NCBI RefSeq assembly: GCF_027066465.1
Contig: NZ_JAMONU010000074.1
Span: forward strand, 1-12,740
Origin: Thermococcus sp.
GTDB lineage: Archaea > Methanobacteriota_B > Thermococci > Thermococcales > Thermococcaceae
Direction of reading: 5' to 3'
Length of the DNA stretch: 12,740 nucleotides
Shown here one piece after another: positions 5,941-12,740 of the stretch. Below the pieces are notes generated by a model, which was given only the letters and a program-made list of their open reading frames with translations, was not told the origin of the DNA and did not search any database. Each line of letters opens with the position of its first letter. Position 1 is the first letter of the stretch. Both the position numbers and the translations under genes were made by a program.

Positions 5941-7332
5941 TCACTCGCCCCTCTTCCTGTACTTGGGGTGGTACTTGAGGATGAACTCCTTCCTGACGCG
6001 CTTGAGCTCGCTCTCCGGAAGCTCCGCCAGGAGCTCCCAGCCGAGGTCGAGGGTCTCGAAGATGCTCCTGTCTTCATCATACCTCTGGGCGACGAACTCC
6101 CTCTCAAACCTGTCCGCGAACTTGAGGTACTTCCTGTCGGTCTCGCTCAAAGCTTCCTCACCGACGACGGCGACGAGGTCCCTGAGGGAGCGTCCCTCGG
6201 CGTAGGCCGCGTAGAGCTGCTGGGCCAGCTGCGGGTGGTCCTCTCTGGTTCTTCCCTTACCGATACCGTCCTTCATCAGACGGCTCAAACTCGGAAGGAC
6301 GTCGATTGGCGGGTAGATGCCCCTTCTGTGAAGCTCCCTGCTGAGGACTATCTGGCCCTCGGTGATGTAACCGGTCAAGTCTGGAATCGGGTGGGTAATA
6401 TCGTCGTCGGGCATCGTGAGGATTGGCATCTGGGTTATGCTTCCCTTCTTGCCCCTGACACGGCCTGCCCTTTCGTAGATTGTCGCCAAATCGGTGTACA
6501 TGTAACCCGGATAACCGCGCCTTCCGGGAACCTCTTCCCTCGCCGCTGAAATCTCACGCAAAGCTTCCGCGTAGTTGGTCATGTCCGTGAGGATAACCAG
6601 AACCTGCATGTCGTAGTCGAAAGCCAGATACTCTGCAACGGTCAGGGCCATACGCGGGGTGATGATACGCTCGATTGCCGGGTCGTCGGCGAGGTTGAGG
6701 AACAGGACGGCCCTCTCTATTGCTCCTGTCTCCTCGAAGCTCTTCTTGAAGAAGTTGGCCTCTTCATAGGTGATACCCATAGCCGCGAAGACCACTGCAA
6801 ACTGCTCCTTCTCACCGAGGACCTTCGCCTGCCTCGCTATCTGTGCAGCCAGCATGTTGTGCGGCAAACCCGAACCGCTGAATATCGGAAGCTTCTGACC
6901 GCGAACGAGGGTGTTCATGCCGTCTATCGCGCTTATACCGGTCTGGATGAAGTCCCTTGGATAGGCCCTCGCGACGGGGTTGAGAGGAGCACCGTGAACG
7001 TCCCTCCTGTCCTCGGGGATTATCTCCGGCCCGCCGTCGATGGGCTTGCCGATACCGTTGAAGATTCTTCCCAGCATGTCCATTGAAACGGGAACCTTGA
7101 GGGTCTCACCGGTGAAGCGGACGCGCGTGGTTTTAACGTCGAGGTCGCGCGTTCCCTCGAAGACCTGAACTATCGCGAGGTTCTCCCTGGCCTCGAGCAC
7201 CTGCCCCTTCCTCTTCTCCCCGGTCTCCGTCTCGACCTCAACGACCTCACCGTAGGCGACTCCCTTGACCCCCTCGACAATCATCAGCGGTCCGTAAATC
7301 TTGCTAACGGTTGAGTACTCCATTCCCGGCAT
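5941..7332 (-). CDS. atpB: A-type ATP synthase subunit B (non-catalytic regulatory)
   Basis: The non-catalytic subunit alternating with A in the A3B3 hexamer; 463 aa from ATG 7332. It has an N-terminal beta-barrel (about 1-75), a nucleotide-fold domain (about 76-350) and a C-terminal helical domain. The P-loop is degenerate (FSGSGLPHN, 151-159, with no GKT), as is normal for archaeal B, so it does not hydrolyse ATP. The signature PSLSRLMKDGIGKGRTREDHP begins at 347 and contains Arg351, the likely arginine finger reaching into the A-subunit site. The start is ambiguous: ATG 7338 (overlapping the atpA stop as TGATG) would add two residues. ATG 7332 is preferred because it gives MPGMEYST, the N-terminus I recall for Thermococcales homologues, with GTGAT (7337-7341) as a partial ribosome binding site. 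Confidence 0.97.
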   Translation of the reverse strand: MPGMEYSTVSKIYGPLMIVEGVKGVAYGEVVEVETETGEKRKGQVLEARENLAIVQVFEGTRDLDVKTTRVRFTGETLKVPVSMDMLGRIFNGIGKPIDGGPEIIPEDRRDVHGAPLNPVARAYPRDFIQTGISAIDGMNTLVRGQKLPIFSGSGLPHNMLAAQIARQAKVLGEKEQFAVVFAAMGITYEEANFFKKSFEETGAIERAVLFLNLADDPAIERIITPRMALTVAEYLAFDYDMQVLVILTDMTNYAEALREISAAREEVPGRRGYPGYMYTDLATIYERAGRVRGKKGSITQMPILTMPDDDITHPIPDLTGYITEGQIVLSRELHRRGIYPPIDVLPSLSRLMKDGIGKGRTREDHPQLAQQLYAAYAEGRSLRDLVAVVGEEALSETDRKYLKFADRFEREFVAQRYDEDRSIFETLDLGWELLAELPESELKRVRKEFILKYHPKYRKRGE

Positions 7333-7337
7333 GAGCA

Positions 7338-9095
7338 TCACGCCCCGTACTTCTTGAAGAGTTCTTCAAACTGCTCGTTGGTTTTATCGATGAGCGCCCT
7401 AATCTTCTCGATATCGGGCTCGAACTTCATACGGCCTATCTCCTCCCTGACCGAGAGTCTGGCTATCTCGTCAACGGGGACGCCCCTGTCTATCGCCTCC
7501 ATGGTCTTCTCGTAGAAGTTGAGGATTACGCGCATCATGGTGACCTGCTTCTTCGGCGGGCAGTAGGTGTCAACCTCGTCGAAGGCGTCCTGCTGGAGGT
7601 AGTCCTCACGGAGCATTCTCGTAACTATGAGTATTGCCTTCTCCCTCTCCGGGAGTGCATCGGGACCGACTATTCTGACAATCTCCTGGAGTTCAGCTTC
7701 CTTCTGGAGGAGGGCCATGGCTGTGTCGCGCATCTTCCTCCACTCTGGGTCAACGTTCTTGTGCCACCAGTCCTGTATCGAGTCGAGGTAGAGTGAGTAG
7801 CTCCTCAGCCAGTTGATTGCCGGGAAGTGCCTCCTACGAGCAAGGTCGGCATCGAGGGCCCAGAAGACCTTGACGACACGCAGGGTGTTCTGGACAACCG
7901 GCTCGCTGAAGTCTCCACCCGGAGGCGAAACGGCACCGATGACGGAGACGCTGCCGACCCTCGGCTCGCTTCCGAGAGTGACAACACGGCCGGCACGCTC
8001 GTAGAACTCCGCTATCTTGCTCGCGAGGTATGCCGGGTAGCCTTCCTCACCTGGCATCTCCTCAAGCCTTCCGGAAATCTCACGCAGAGCTTCCGCCCAT
8101 CTTGAGGTGGAGTCGGCCATCAAAGCAACGTCGTAGCCCATGTCCCTGAAGTACTCCGCTATGGTTATTCCGGTGTAGATTGAGGCCTCTCTAGCGGCGA
8201 CCGGCATGTTCGAGGTGTTGGCTATCAAAACTGTTCTCTCCATGAGCGGCTTTCCGGTCTTCGGGTCCTTGAGCTTGGGGAACTCCTCAAGGACGTCGGT
8301 CATCTCGTTTCCGCGCTCGCCGCAACCGATGTAGACGACGACCTGCGCGTCGCTCCACTTCGCCAGCTGGTGCTGTGTTACCGTCTTTCCTGAACCGAAC
8401 GGGCCGGGAATTGCTGCAGTTCCACCCTTGGCTATCGAGAAGAAAGTATCGATAGTTCTCTGTCCGGTGATGAGCGGGACCTCGGGCGGGAGCTTGTTCC
8501 TGTAGGGCCTCTTGCGGCGAACCGGCCAGCGGTGATACATCTTCAGTTCCTCTACACTTCCGTCGGGCTTCTTGACCTTTGCTATGACCTCCTCGACGGT
8601 GTAGTCGCCCTCTTCGGCTATCTCGACTATCTCACCCTCAACCCAGGGGGGAACGAGAACCTTGTGCTCGATGATGCTCGTTTCCGGAACGACGCCGAGG
8701 ACGTCCCCGCCGGTTACCCTGTCGCCGACTTTGACGGTGGGCGTGAAGTGCCACTTCTTGTCCCTCGGCAGGGCCGGGGCGGTAAGGCCCCTCGCTATAA
8801 AGTCACCACTGAGCTTTCTGAGTTCGGTCAGGGGCCTCTGGATTCCGTCGTAAATCGAAGTGAGCAGTCCGGGACCCAGCTCAACGCTGAGCGAAGAACC
8901 CGTTCCCTCGACAGGTTCACCGGGCCTTATACCAGCGGTTTCCTCGTAGACCTGGATGACTGCCTTGTCGCCTTCGAGACGGATGATTTCTCCGATGAGA
9001 CCCATCTCACCGACGCGAACGACCTCGTACATCTTGCTTCCCTTCATGCCGTCCGCAACGACCAGGGGTCCAGTTACGCGAATTATCCTTCCCAT
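7338..9095 (-). CDS. atpA: A-type ATP synthase catalytic subunit A
   Basis: The catalytic subunit, 585 aa. It has an N-terminal beta-barrel (1-70), the bulge or non-homologous domain special to A/V-type A subunits (about 110-190), the ATPase core and a helical C-terminal domain. The P-loop is GPFGSGKT (231-238). The catalytic glutamate is E260 in CGERGNE (258-264), the Walker B region is VALMADS (323-329), and DSTSRWAEALREISGR (328-343) is the standard family signature. The two positions where inteins sit in some archaeal and fungal homologues (within the P-loop and before CGERGNEM) are both uninterrupted. ATG 9095 follows AGAGGTGA (9102-9109), which overlaps the atpF stop, so translation is coupled across a 6-base gap. 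The TGA at 7338-7340 lies five bases before the atpB start. Confidence 0.98.
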   Translation of the reverse strand: MGRIIRVTGPLVVADGMKGSKMYEVVRVGEMGLIGEIIRLEGDKAVIQVYEETAGIRPGEPVEGTGSSLSVELGPGLLTSIYDGIQRPLTELRKLSGDFIARGLTAPALPRDKKWHFTPTVKVGDRVTGGDVLGVVPETSIIEHKVLVPPWVEGEIVEIAEEGDYTVEEVIAKVKKPDGSVEELKMYHRWPVRRKRPYRNKLPPEVPLITGQRTIDTFFSIAKGGTAAIPGPFGSGKTVTQHQLAKWSDAQVVVYIGCGERGNEMTDVLEEFPKLKDPKTGKPLMERTVLIANTSNMPVAAREASIYTGITIAEYFRDMGYDVALMADSTSRWAEALREISGRLEEMPGEEGYPAYLASKIAEFYERAGRVVTLGSEPRVGSVSVIGAVSPPGGDFSEPVVQNTLRVVKVFWALDADLARRRHFPAINWLRSYSLYLDSIQDWWHKNVDPEWRKMRDTAMALLQKEAELQEIVRIVGPDALPEREKAILIVTRMLREDYLQQDAFDEVDTYCPPKKQVTMMRVILNFYEKTMEAIDRGVPVDEIARLSVREEIGRMKFEPDIEKIRALIDKTNEQFEELFKKYGA

Positions 9096-9101
9096 TTCCC
9101 T

Positions 9102-9410
9102 TCACCTCTTCAGCTCGACACCGATGGCCCTCCTGACTATCTCGCGGAGGGCCTCTTCACCAAACCTTGAGCCGGACTTGTCCGGCACCTGAAGGATGAT
9201 TGGAATGGTAACGTCCGGCAGTTCAACCCTCTGGGCGAACTTCTCGGTTATGAGTATGATTCCCACGTCTCCCCTCTCGACCAGCTCCTTCAGCTTGTTC
9301 CTCAGCCTCTCCATTTCAAGGGGGCTATCCTCAAAGGAGTAAACCTCGTGGGCGCCGGCCAGCTTGAAGCCGAGTGCCGTGTCCCTGTCCCCCAAAACCG
9401 CTATCTTCAT
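9102..9410 (-). CDS. atpF: A-type ATP synthase subunit F (central stalk)
   Basis: A small Rossmann-like subunit (102 aa) that binds subunit D on the rotor and helps control ATP hydrolysis. The N-terminus MKIAVLGDRDTALGFKLAGA (1-20) is the classic family motif, with IILITEKFAQ (51-60) and the C-terminal LREIVRRAIG helix (88-97). Its start codon overlaps the atpC stop in an ATGA arrangement (9407-9410). GGTGAGGTGG just upstream serves as the ribosome binding site, so it is translationally coupled to atpC. Length is normal. Confidence 0.96.
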   Translation of the reverse strand: MKIAVLGDRDTALGFKLAGAHEVYSFEDSPLEMERLRNKLKELVERGDVGIILITEKFAQRVELPDVTIPIILQVPDKSGSRFGEEALREIVRRAIGVELKR

Positions 9411-10501
9411 GCCACCTCACCCAAGAGTTCCTTTATGCGCTCGGGCTTGACGCCATCGTCTATGAGCTTTGCTATGGCCCTGAGCCTGCGGATTTCGGCT
9501 TCCTTTTTGAGGATGTAGCTTAGGGGCGTTGCCACGCTCAGCGGGTAGAACCTGTCAAGCTCCGACATTCTCTCGGATATGTAGGATTCTATGGCCCTCT
9601 CAAGGACGCTGAGGTCGCCCTCAACCCTCTCCCTCACGTCCCTGATAACCGCCCCGTACTTCGTTGAGTCCAGCTCCGCCAACGCCATTCCGAGGTCTTC
9701 CACGTGGAGCAGAGGCTCGAGGTTCACGGTGCCTCCCGGAATCAGCATCGGCCTTATCTCCTCAGCCGAGAGTCCCGCCCTCTTGGCCCTCAGGACGGTT
9801 AGGATGTTCAGCTTGTCTATCTTGAGCCTGACGAACTCCCCGAGGATTATCCTCTCGTCTCCCTTCCTGGAGAGGGCGTATTCGAGCAGTTTGGAGTAGT
9901 GCATTCTGTACAGCTCCGTCTCAAACTTCATCGCGTCAAGCTCTCCAAGGAGGAGCTTCTGGAACGGCTCTTCGTAGGGTGTTCCCTCGAGCACGACGAG
10001 TATCTCCTCGAGGCTTTTGGCTTCCGCCATCGCCTTGACCTTCGGGAGCATGGTTCCTATCTCAACAACGTAATCTTCAGCAGGCTCATCCGTCAGCTTG
10101 GCCTTCACGACGCTCGCGATGTTCCTAACGTCCCACTCCCCGAGGAGCAGCCTGAAGAACTCCCTCGAACGCTTCGGGAGTATCTTCATCATGAGCGTGT
10201 AAGTCCCTGCCAGCGCCCTCTCCAGGGCCTTTTCGACCTCCTCAAGAGTATAGCTTGAAACGTCCCCGAAGTAGTCCCTGTACTCGGTGTCCTCGAGGTT
10301 TACCACGAAGTTCTGCAGGCTTCTGCTCTCGGCCAGTTCGTTGAACCTCTGCTCCGAGAGGAGCTTCGCTTCCATGGCACGTATTCGGGCGTTCGGGTAG
10401 GAATACGGGGTGTACTTGTAGATGTACGAACCCGTCTTGTAGGCGACGTAGGTAAAGACCACGGCCAGCGTTGTGTTCAGTATTCCCGTCACTGGCTCCA
10501 T
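9407..10501 (-). CDS. atpC: A-type ATP synthase subunit C (rotor socket, V-ATPase d homologue)
   Basis: A funnel-shaped subunit linking the D/F shaft to the membrane rotor ring; 364 aa from ATG 10501. The conserved part begins at YPNARIRAMEAKLL (35-48), which aligns with the start of the bacterial/Thermus subunit, and runs through three similar helical domains. Before it lies an N-terminal extension of about 35 residues. Its segment 5-27 (TGILNTTLAVVFTYVAYKTG and onward) is hydrophobic enough to span the membrane. GTG 10510 would add three residues, but GGGTGAT (10506-10512) is spaced correctly for ATG 10501. The gap after atpE is five bases, and the stop overlaps atpF by four. Confidence 0.95.
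   Translation of the reverse strand: MEPVTGILNTTLAVVFTYVAYKTGSYIYKYTPYSYPNARIRAMEAKLLSEQRFNELAESRSLQNFVVNLEDTEYRDYFGDVSSYTLEEVEKALERALAGTYTLMMKILPKRSREFFRLLLGEWDVRNIASVVKAKLTDEPAEDYVVEIGTMLPKVKAMAEAKSLEEILVVLEGTPYEEPFQKLLLGELDAMKFETELYRMHYSKLLEYALSRKGDERIILGEFVRLKIDKLNILTVLRAKRAGLSAEEIRPMLIPGGTVNLEPLLHVEDLGMALAELDSTKYGAVIRDVRERVEGDLSVLERAIESYISERMSELDRFYPLSVATPLSYILKKEAEIRRLRAIAKLIDDGVKPERIKELLGEVA
10420..10489 (-). other. Hydrophobic N-terminal helix of AtpC
   Basis: These bases encode residues 5-27 of AtpC, a run of mainly aliphatic and aromatic residues with no acidic residue and a single Lys (22), followed by YKYTPYSYP. It is long enough for one membrane span. The core subunit-C fold starts after it. 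Whether it actually enters the membrane cannot be decided from sequence. Confidence 0.6.
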
Positions 10502-10505
10502 CTCA

Positions 10506-10512
10506 ATCACCC
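10506..10512 (-). promoter_or_regulatory. Ribosome binding site fixing the atpC start
   Basis: GGGTGAT, which includes the atpE stop codon, lies four bases before ATG 10501. It overlaps the alternative GTG at 10508-10510, which therefore is not a likely start. Confidence 0.6.
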
Positions 10513-11118
10513 GAAGAGAGCCTTGGCGATGGTCGCTCTAAGCTCGCTTTCGAACCTCTCCATTCTGGCCTCAAACGTGTTGTCAACCCTGACGCTACCG
10601 TCCGGAGCTTCGACTATAACGCCCCCTATGACATCGACGGCCTCTCCGAGCCTTATCTCAACGTCTCTCCCGAGCTTCTCGGAGACGGCCTTCCTGAAGT
10701 CCTCCAGCCTCTCCGAAAGCAGCTTCACAGTTTTCGCGTTTGAGCGGACGACGGCCTCGCCAATCCCGAGTTCGGCGAGTCCCTCAACGGTTAGGTCTAT
10801 TAGCATCGGATAGTACTCCTCCTCCGGAAGGCTGGAGAGCCTTTCCCGGAGTTGCCTCAAAACATCCTTTATAAGCTCCTCCTGAACGGCGAGCTTCCTC
10901 TTTCTTACCTCGAGGCGGGCGTTGGCTATTATCCTCTGCTTCTCTATCTCGGCCTGGGTCTTGGCCTTTCGGAGTATCCACTCGGCCTTGGCCTCGGCCC
11001 TCTTCTTTGCTTCCTCCTTGAGCTTCTCGGCCTCCTTCTGGGCCTCGCTGAGTATGTAGTTTATCTTCTGCTCGGCCTCCCTGTTTATCTCCTGGATTAT
11101 CAGTTCAGCCCCTTCCAT
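10507..11118 (-). CDS. atpE: A-type ATP synthase subunit E (peripheral stalk)
   Basis: The peripheral-stalk (stator) subunit, which pairs with subunit H in a right-handed coiled coil and holds the head still; 203 aa. Residues 1 to about 85 are a continuous, highly charged Ala/Glu/Lys helix with hendecad-like spacing. The globular C-terminal domain ends with the family signature GGVIVEAPDGSVRVDNTFE (165-183) and ESELRATIAKALF (190-202), which docks on the A/B head. TTG 11124 is an in-frame alternative, but GGAGGA at 11125-11130 directly abuts that TTG and is six bases from ATG 11118, so the ATG is chosen. The 35-base gap from atpK contains a T5 run on the coding strand. Confidence 0.96.
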   Translation of the reverse strand: MEGAELIIQEINREAEQKINYILSEAQKEAEKLKEEAKKRAEAKAEWILRKAKTQAEIEKQRIIANARLEVRKRKLAVQEELIKDVLRQLRERLSSLPEEEYYPMLIDLTVEGLAELGIGEAVVRSNAKTVKLLSERLEDFRKAVSEKLGRDVEIRLGEAVDVIGGVIVEAPDGSVRVDNTFEARMERFESELRATIAKALFG

Positions 11119-11139
11119 CTTCAATCCTCCTCAGGCTGT

Positions 11140-11144
11140 AAAAA
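11140..11144 (-). promoter_or_regulatory. T5 tract in the atpK-atpE gap
   Basis: The 35-base gap between atpK and atpE contains CTCCTTTTTACAG on the coding strand. A short U run could cause partial termination or processing, leaving more atpK message than downstream message. This would suit the high copy number of the rotor subunit. Function is inferred; the run is short and could be chance. Confidence 0.2.
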
Positions 11145-11153
11145 GGAGAGGGT

Positions 11154-11639
11154 TCAGAGACCGACGCCGGTGGCAATCATGATGAGCGCGCCAACGAGAC
11201 CGAAGATGGCCATGGTCTCGGCCATGGCGGCGAAGATGATGCCCTGGGTGAAGGTCTTCGGGTTCTTGGCAACGGCACCTATTCCAGCGCTCGCGATGAT
11301 ACCCTGCGGTATGGCTGAGAGTCCGGTGAGGCCGACGGTGAGGCCGGCACCGAAGAGTATGGCGCTCTTAACGATGTTCTGGGTCGTCGGCTCGGCGAAC
11401 TTGAAGCCGCCGCCTATGATGCCCGCGCTGAGCAGGATGAGGAACAGCGTAATGAGACCGTAGATACTCTGGGTCATCGGCAGACCTTCGAGTATCAGCG
11501 CGTTCTTGAAGTTCTTCTCGTCCTCCGCGACGACTCCTGCGGCTGCAGCACCTGCAACGCCGACACCAAAGGCCGAGGCGGCACCCGCAATTCCGCTCGC
11601 GAGCGCCGCACCAAGGGCGACGTAAACTATCGGGTCCAT
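11154..11639 (-). CDS. atpK: A-type ATP synthase rotor subunit K (c / proteolipid), four-helix, Na+-type
   Basis: The membrane rotor-ring subunit; 161 aa, twice the length of a bacterial c subunit, made of two fused hairpins (about 6-76 and 88-157). Only the second hairpin keeps the ion-binding carboxylate, E141 in AMAETMAIFG. The matching position in the first hairpin is M55 in LPMTQSIYG, giving one site per four helices. The remaining residues that hold Na+ in the Enterococcus hirae K ring are all present: L53, T56, Q57 and Q112, around E141. This predicts a Na+-driven ring with a low ion-to-ATP ratio, as described for Pyrococcus furiosus. GGAGGTG at 11648-11654 precedes ATG 11639 with an 8-base spacer. 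The gene lies 16 bases after atpI. Confidence 0.96.
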   Translation of the reverse strand: MDPIVYVALGAALASGIAGAASAFGVGVAGAAAAGVVAEDEKNFKNALILEGLPMTQSIYGLITLFLILLSAGIIGGGFKFAEPTTQNIVKSAILFGAGLTVGLTGLSAIPQGIIASAGIGAVAKNPKTFTQGIIFAAMAETMAIFGLVGALIMIATGVGL

Positions 11640-11655
11640 TTCTCCAACACCTCCA

Positions 11656-12740
11656 TCAGCTTTCCAGCTTCAATTCAAGCTTCGAAACTTCCCTCTTGGA
11701 CTTGAAGGGGGTGAAGGGCCTGCCCTCACCCGAGTAAAAGGTTCCGAAGAACTCAACATACTGGAGACGGAGCGAGTGGACGAACGCTCCGAGGGCGTTT
11801 ATGGCGGTCGAAAACAGCTGACCGCCGATGAAGACTATGATGCCGATTATTATCCCCAGCGGGACGACGCTTATCTTGATTCCCCAGACCATTCCCGCCA
11901 AAACGTTGACGACCATCGCTATTCCGCTGGTTGCCAGTGCGAGGGCCATAAGCCTTGCGTAGCTGAGCCACGTTCCCACGAAGCCGAAGAAGTCCGAGAT
12001 TATCATCAGGGCCGCGAGTCCGCCGTTGGCGACTATCTCACCTATTGCAAAGAGGACTATGCCGATTCCGAAGAGCGCCTTGGCCGGGAGCATCAGCGAA
12101 GCTTTCTTGGTTGCAAAGAGGGCTATGGCGAGTATTATCAGCATCCAGGGAAGCTGCTCGAGCACAGCCCCCTTGGCGTCGCCGTTCTTCCACTTGACTA
12201 TGAAACCTATGGTGTAGCCCGTGAACAGGTGTGCCAGGCCTATCGCAAGGGCGAGCGTCAGCACGAACATCGGGTCTTTGAGGGAATCGGCTATGCGCCA
12301 GAAGTGCGCGTTGGGGTTGCCCGTGATGTACTGAAGGACTATGTCACCGGCGTTGCCGAAGTAGCTGCCGAACAGGATTCCCATGAACATCGTAAAGAAC
12401 GAGCTTATCAGGAGGGTGTAGGCGAACTTGTAGGTTCCGTCGTTGAACTTCTTGTGGCCCTTGACGAGCAGTGCCGCGACGATGCCGACGATGAGACCGT
12501 AGAAGAAGTCCGTGAGCATGAAGCCGAAGAAGAACGAGTACGTGAAGGCTATTATCGGCGTCGGGTCTATCTCGTCATACCTCGGAACGCCGTACATCTC
12601 GGTGAGCATCTCGAAGGGTCTCGCCCAGCCGGGGTTCTTGAGCTTAATCGGAATCTCCTCGATTTCCTCTTTGCTCGGCTCGCGGACGTTTATGTAGGCC
12701 TTTCCTTTGGTGACCTTCTTTATGCCCTCGAGAACCTTCG
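11656..12740 (-). CDS. atpI: A-type ATP synthase subunit I (a subunit), C-terminal membrane half; 5' end outside window
   Basis: The membrane stator subunit that forms the ion half-channels against the K ring; homologue of V-ATPase subunit a. The frame is open to the window edge and encodes about 360 C-terminal residues of a protein usually near 650. The fragment starts with KVLEGIKKVTKG, the end of the cytoplasmic arm, then LKNPGWARPFEMLTEMYGVP, a strongly conserved stretch before the first helix. About eight hydrophobic segments follow. LSYARLMALALA (Arg codon 11953-11955) matches the motif holding the essential arginine (R735 in yeast Vph1). LRLQYVEF (Arg codon 11767-11769) matches LRLHWVE of Vph1. 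The internal ATG at 12609 is not the start, because conserved family sequence continues upstream of it. It is upstream of and 16 bases from atpK. Confidence 0.96.
   Translation of the reverse strand, partial: KVLEGIKKVTKGKAYINVREPSKEEIEEIPIKLKNPGWARPFEMLTEMYGVPRYDEIDPTPIIAFTYSFFFGFMLTDFFYGLIVGIVAALLVKGHKKFNDGTYKFAYTLLISSFFTMFMGILFGSYFGNAGDIVLQYITGNPNAHFWRIADSLKDPMFVLTLALAIGLAHLFTGYTIGFIVKWKNGDAKGAVLEQLPWMLIILAIALFATKKASLMLPAKALFGIGIVLFAIGEIVANGGLAALMIISDFFGFVGTWLSYARLMALALATSGIAMVVNVLAGMVWGIKISVVPLGIIIGIIVFIGGQLFSTAINALGAFVHSLRLQYVEFFGTFYSGEGRPFTPFKSKREVSKLELKLES

Noticed and set aside
5968..6549. A 193-codon plus-strand frame opposite atpB.
   Set aside because: It is antisense to invariant atpB sequence, with no start signal and no family resemblance.
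7338..7341. Starts of atpB at GTG 7341 or ATG 7338.
   Set aside because: GTG 7341 overlaps the atpA stop and has no advantage. ATG 7338 cannot be excluded but adds only two residues before the expected MPGMEYS N-terminus.
8532..9170. A 212-codon open frame on the plus strand opposite atpA.
   Set aside because: It is antisense to the conserved N-terminal half of atpA, has no ribosome binding site or recognisable domain, and is expected from the codon bias of the true gene.
10852..11463. A 203-codon plus-strand frame rich in Leu and Gly that resembles a membrane protein.
   Set aside because: It is the antisense image of the Glu/Lys/Ala-rich coiled coil of atpE (Leu and Gly arise from the complement) and runs on into atpK. 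No independent start signal is present.

Overview
The window is chromosomal DNA from a hyperthermophilic euryarchaeon of the order Thermococcales, most likely a Thermococcus with fairly high GC. The evidence is a complete archaeal-type (A1A0) ATP synthase gene order, an AlaX-L editing protein, ABC permeases of the archaeal dipeptide type, T-rich/TATA promoters placed for leaderless transcripts, and GGAGGTGA-type ribosome binding sites. The species cannot be fixed without a database search. Genes are tightly packed and no gap exceeds about 45 bases. I see no tRNA, rRNA, CRISPR array, insertion sequence or integration scar.

Region 1 (1-3126, plus strand) starts with the last 31 codons of an unidentified gene. 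A short promoter region follows, then two overlapping ABC transporter permease genes (DppB-like and DppC-like) and a small multi-pass membrane protein of unknown function. Both permeases carry extra extracytoplasmic segments. No substrate-binding protein or ATPase subunit is visible beside them.

Region 2 (3154-5228) is a convergent pair whose stop codons are 11 bases apart. The plus-strand gene is a PP-loop ATPase with a four-cysteine N-terminal zinc ribbon and further candidate metal-ligand cysteines. The minus-strand gene is AlaX-L, a free-standing alanyl-tRNA editing enzyme.

Region 3 (5268-12740, minus strand) is the A-type ATP synthase operon, read from right to left: atpI (5' end cut off by the window edge), atpK, atpE, atpC, atpF, atpA, atpB, atpD. 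Gaps run from a 4-base overlap to 35 bases and nearly every gene has a clear Shine-Dalgarno sequence, so this is one transcription unit. AtpA/AtpB form the catalytic head, AtpD/F/C the central rotor stalk, AtpE the peripheral stalk (with AtpH, presumably just outside the window), and AtpI/AtpK the ion-translocating membrane part. The rotor subunit has four helices, one ion-binding carboxylate and a full set of Na+-type ligands, so the enzyme is probably Na+-coupled. alaX follows atpD by 39 bases and may be partly co-transcribed with it.

Overall this is mostly conserved core-genome sequence and I do not see a clearly new multi-gene system. The points most worth a second look are the hydrophobic N-terminal helix on AtpC, the single-site Na+-type rotor subunit, the unassigned zinc-ribbon PP-loop enzyme, and the permease pair with enlarged external domains next to an unknown membrane protein.
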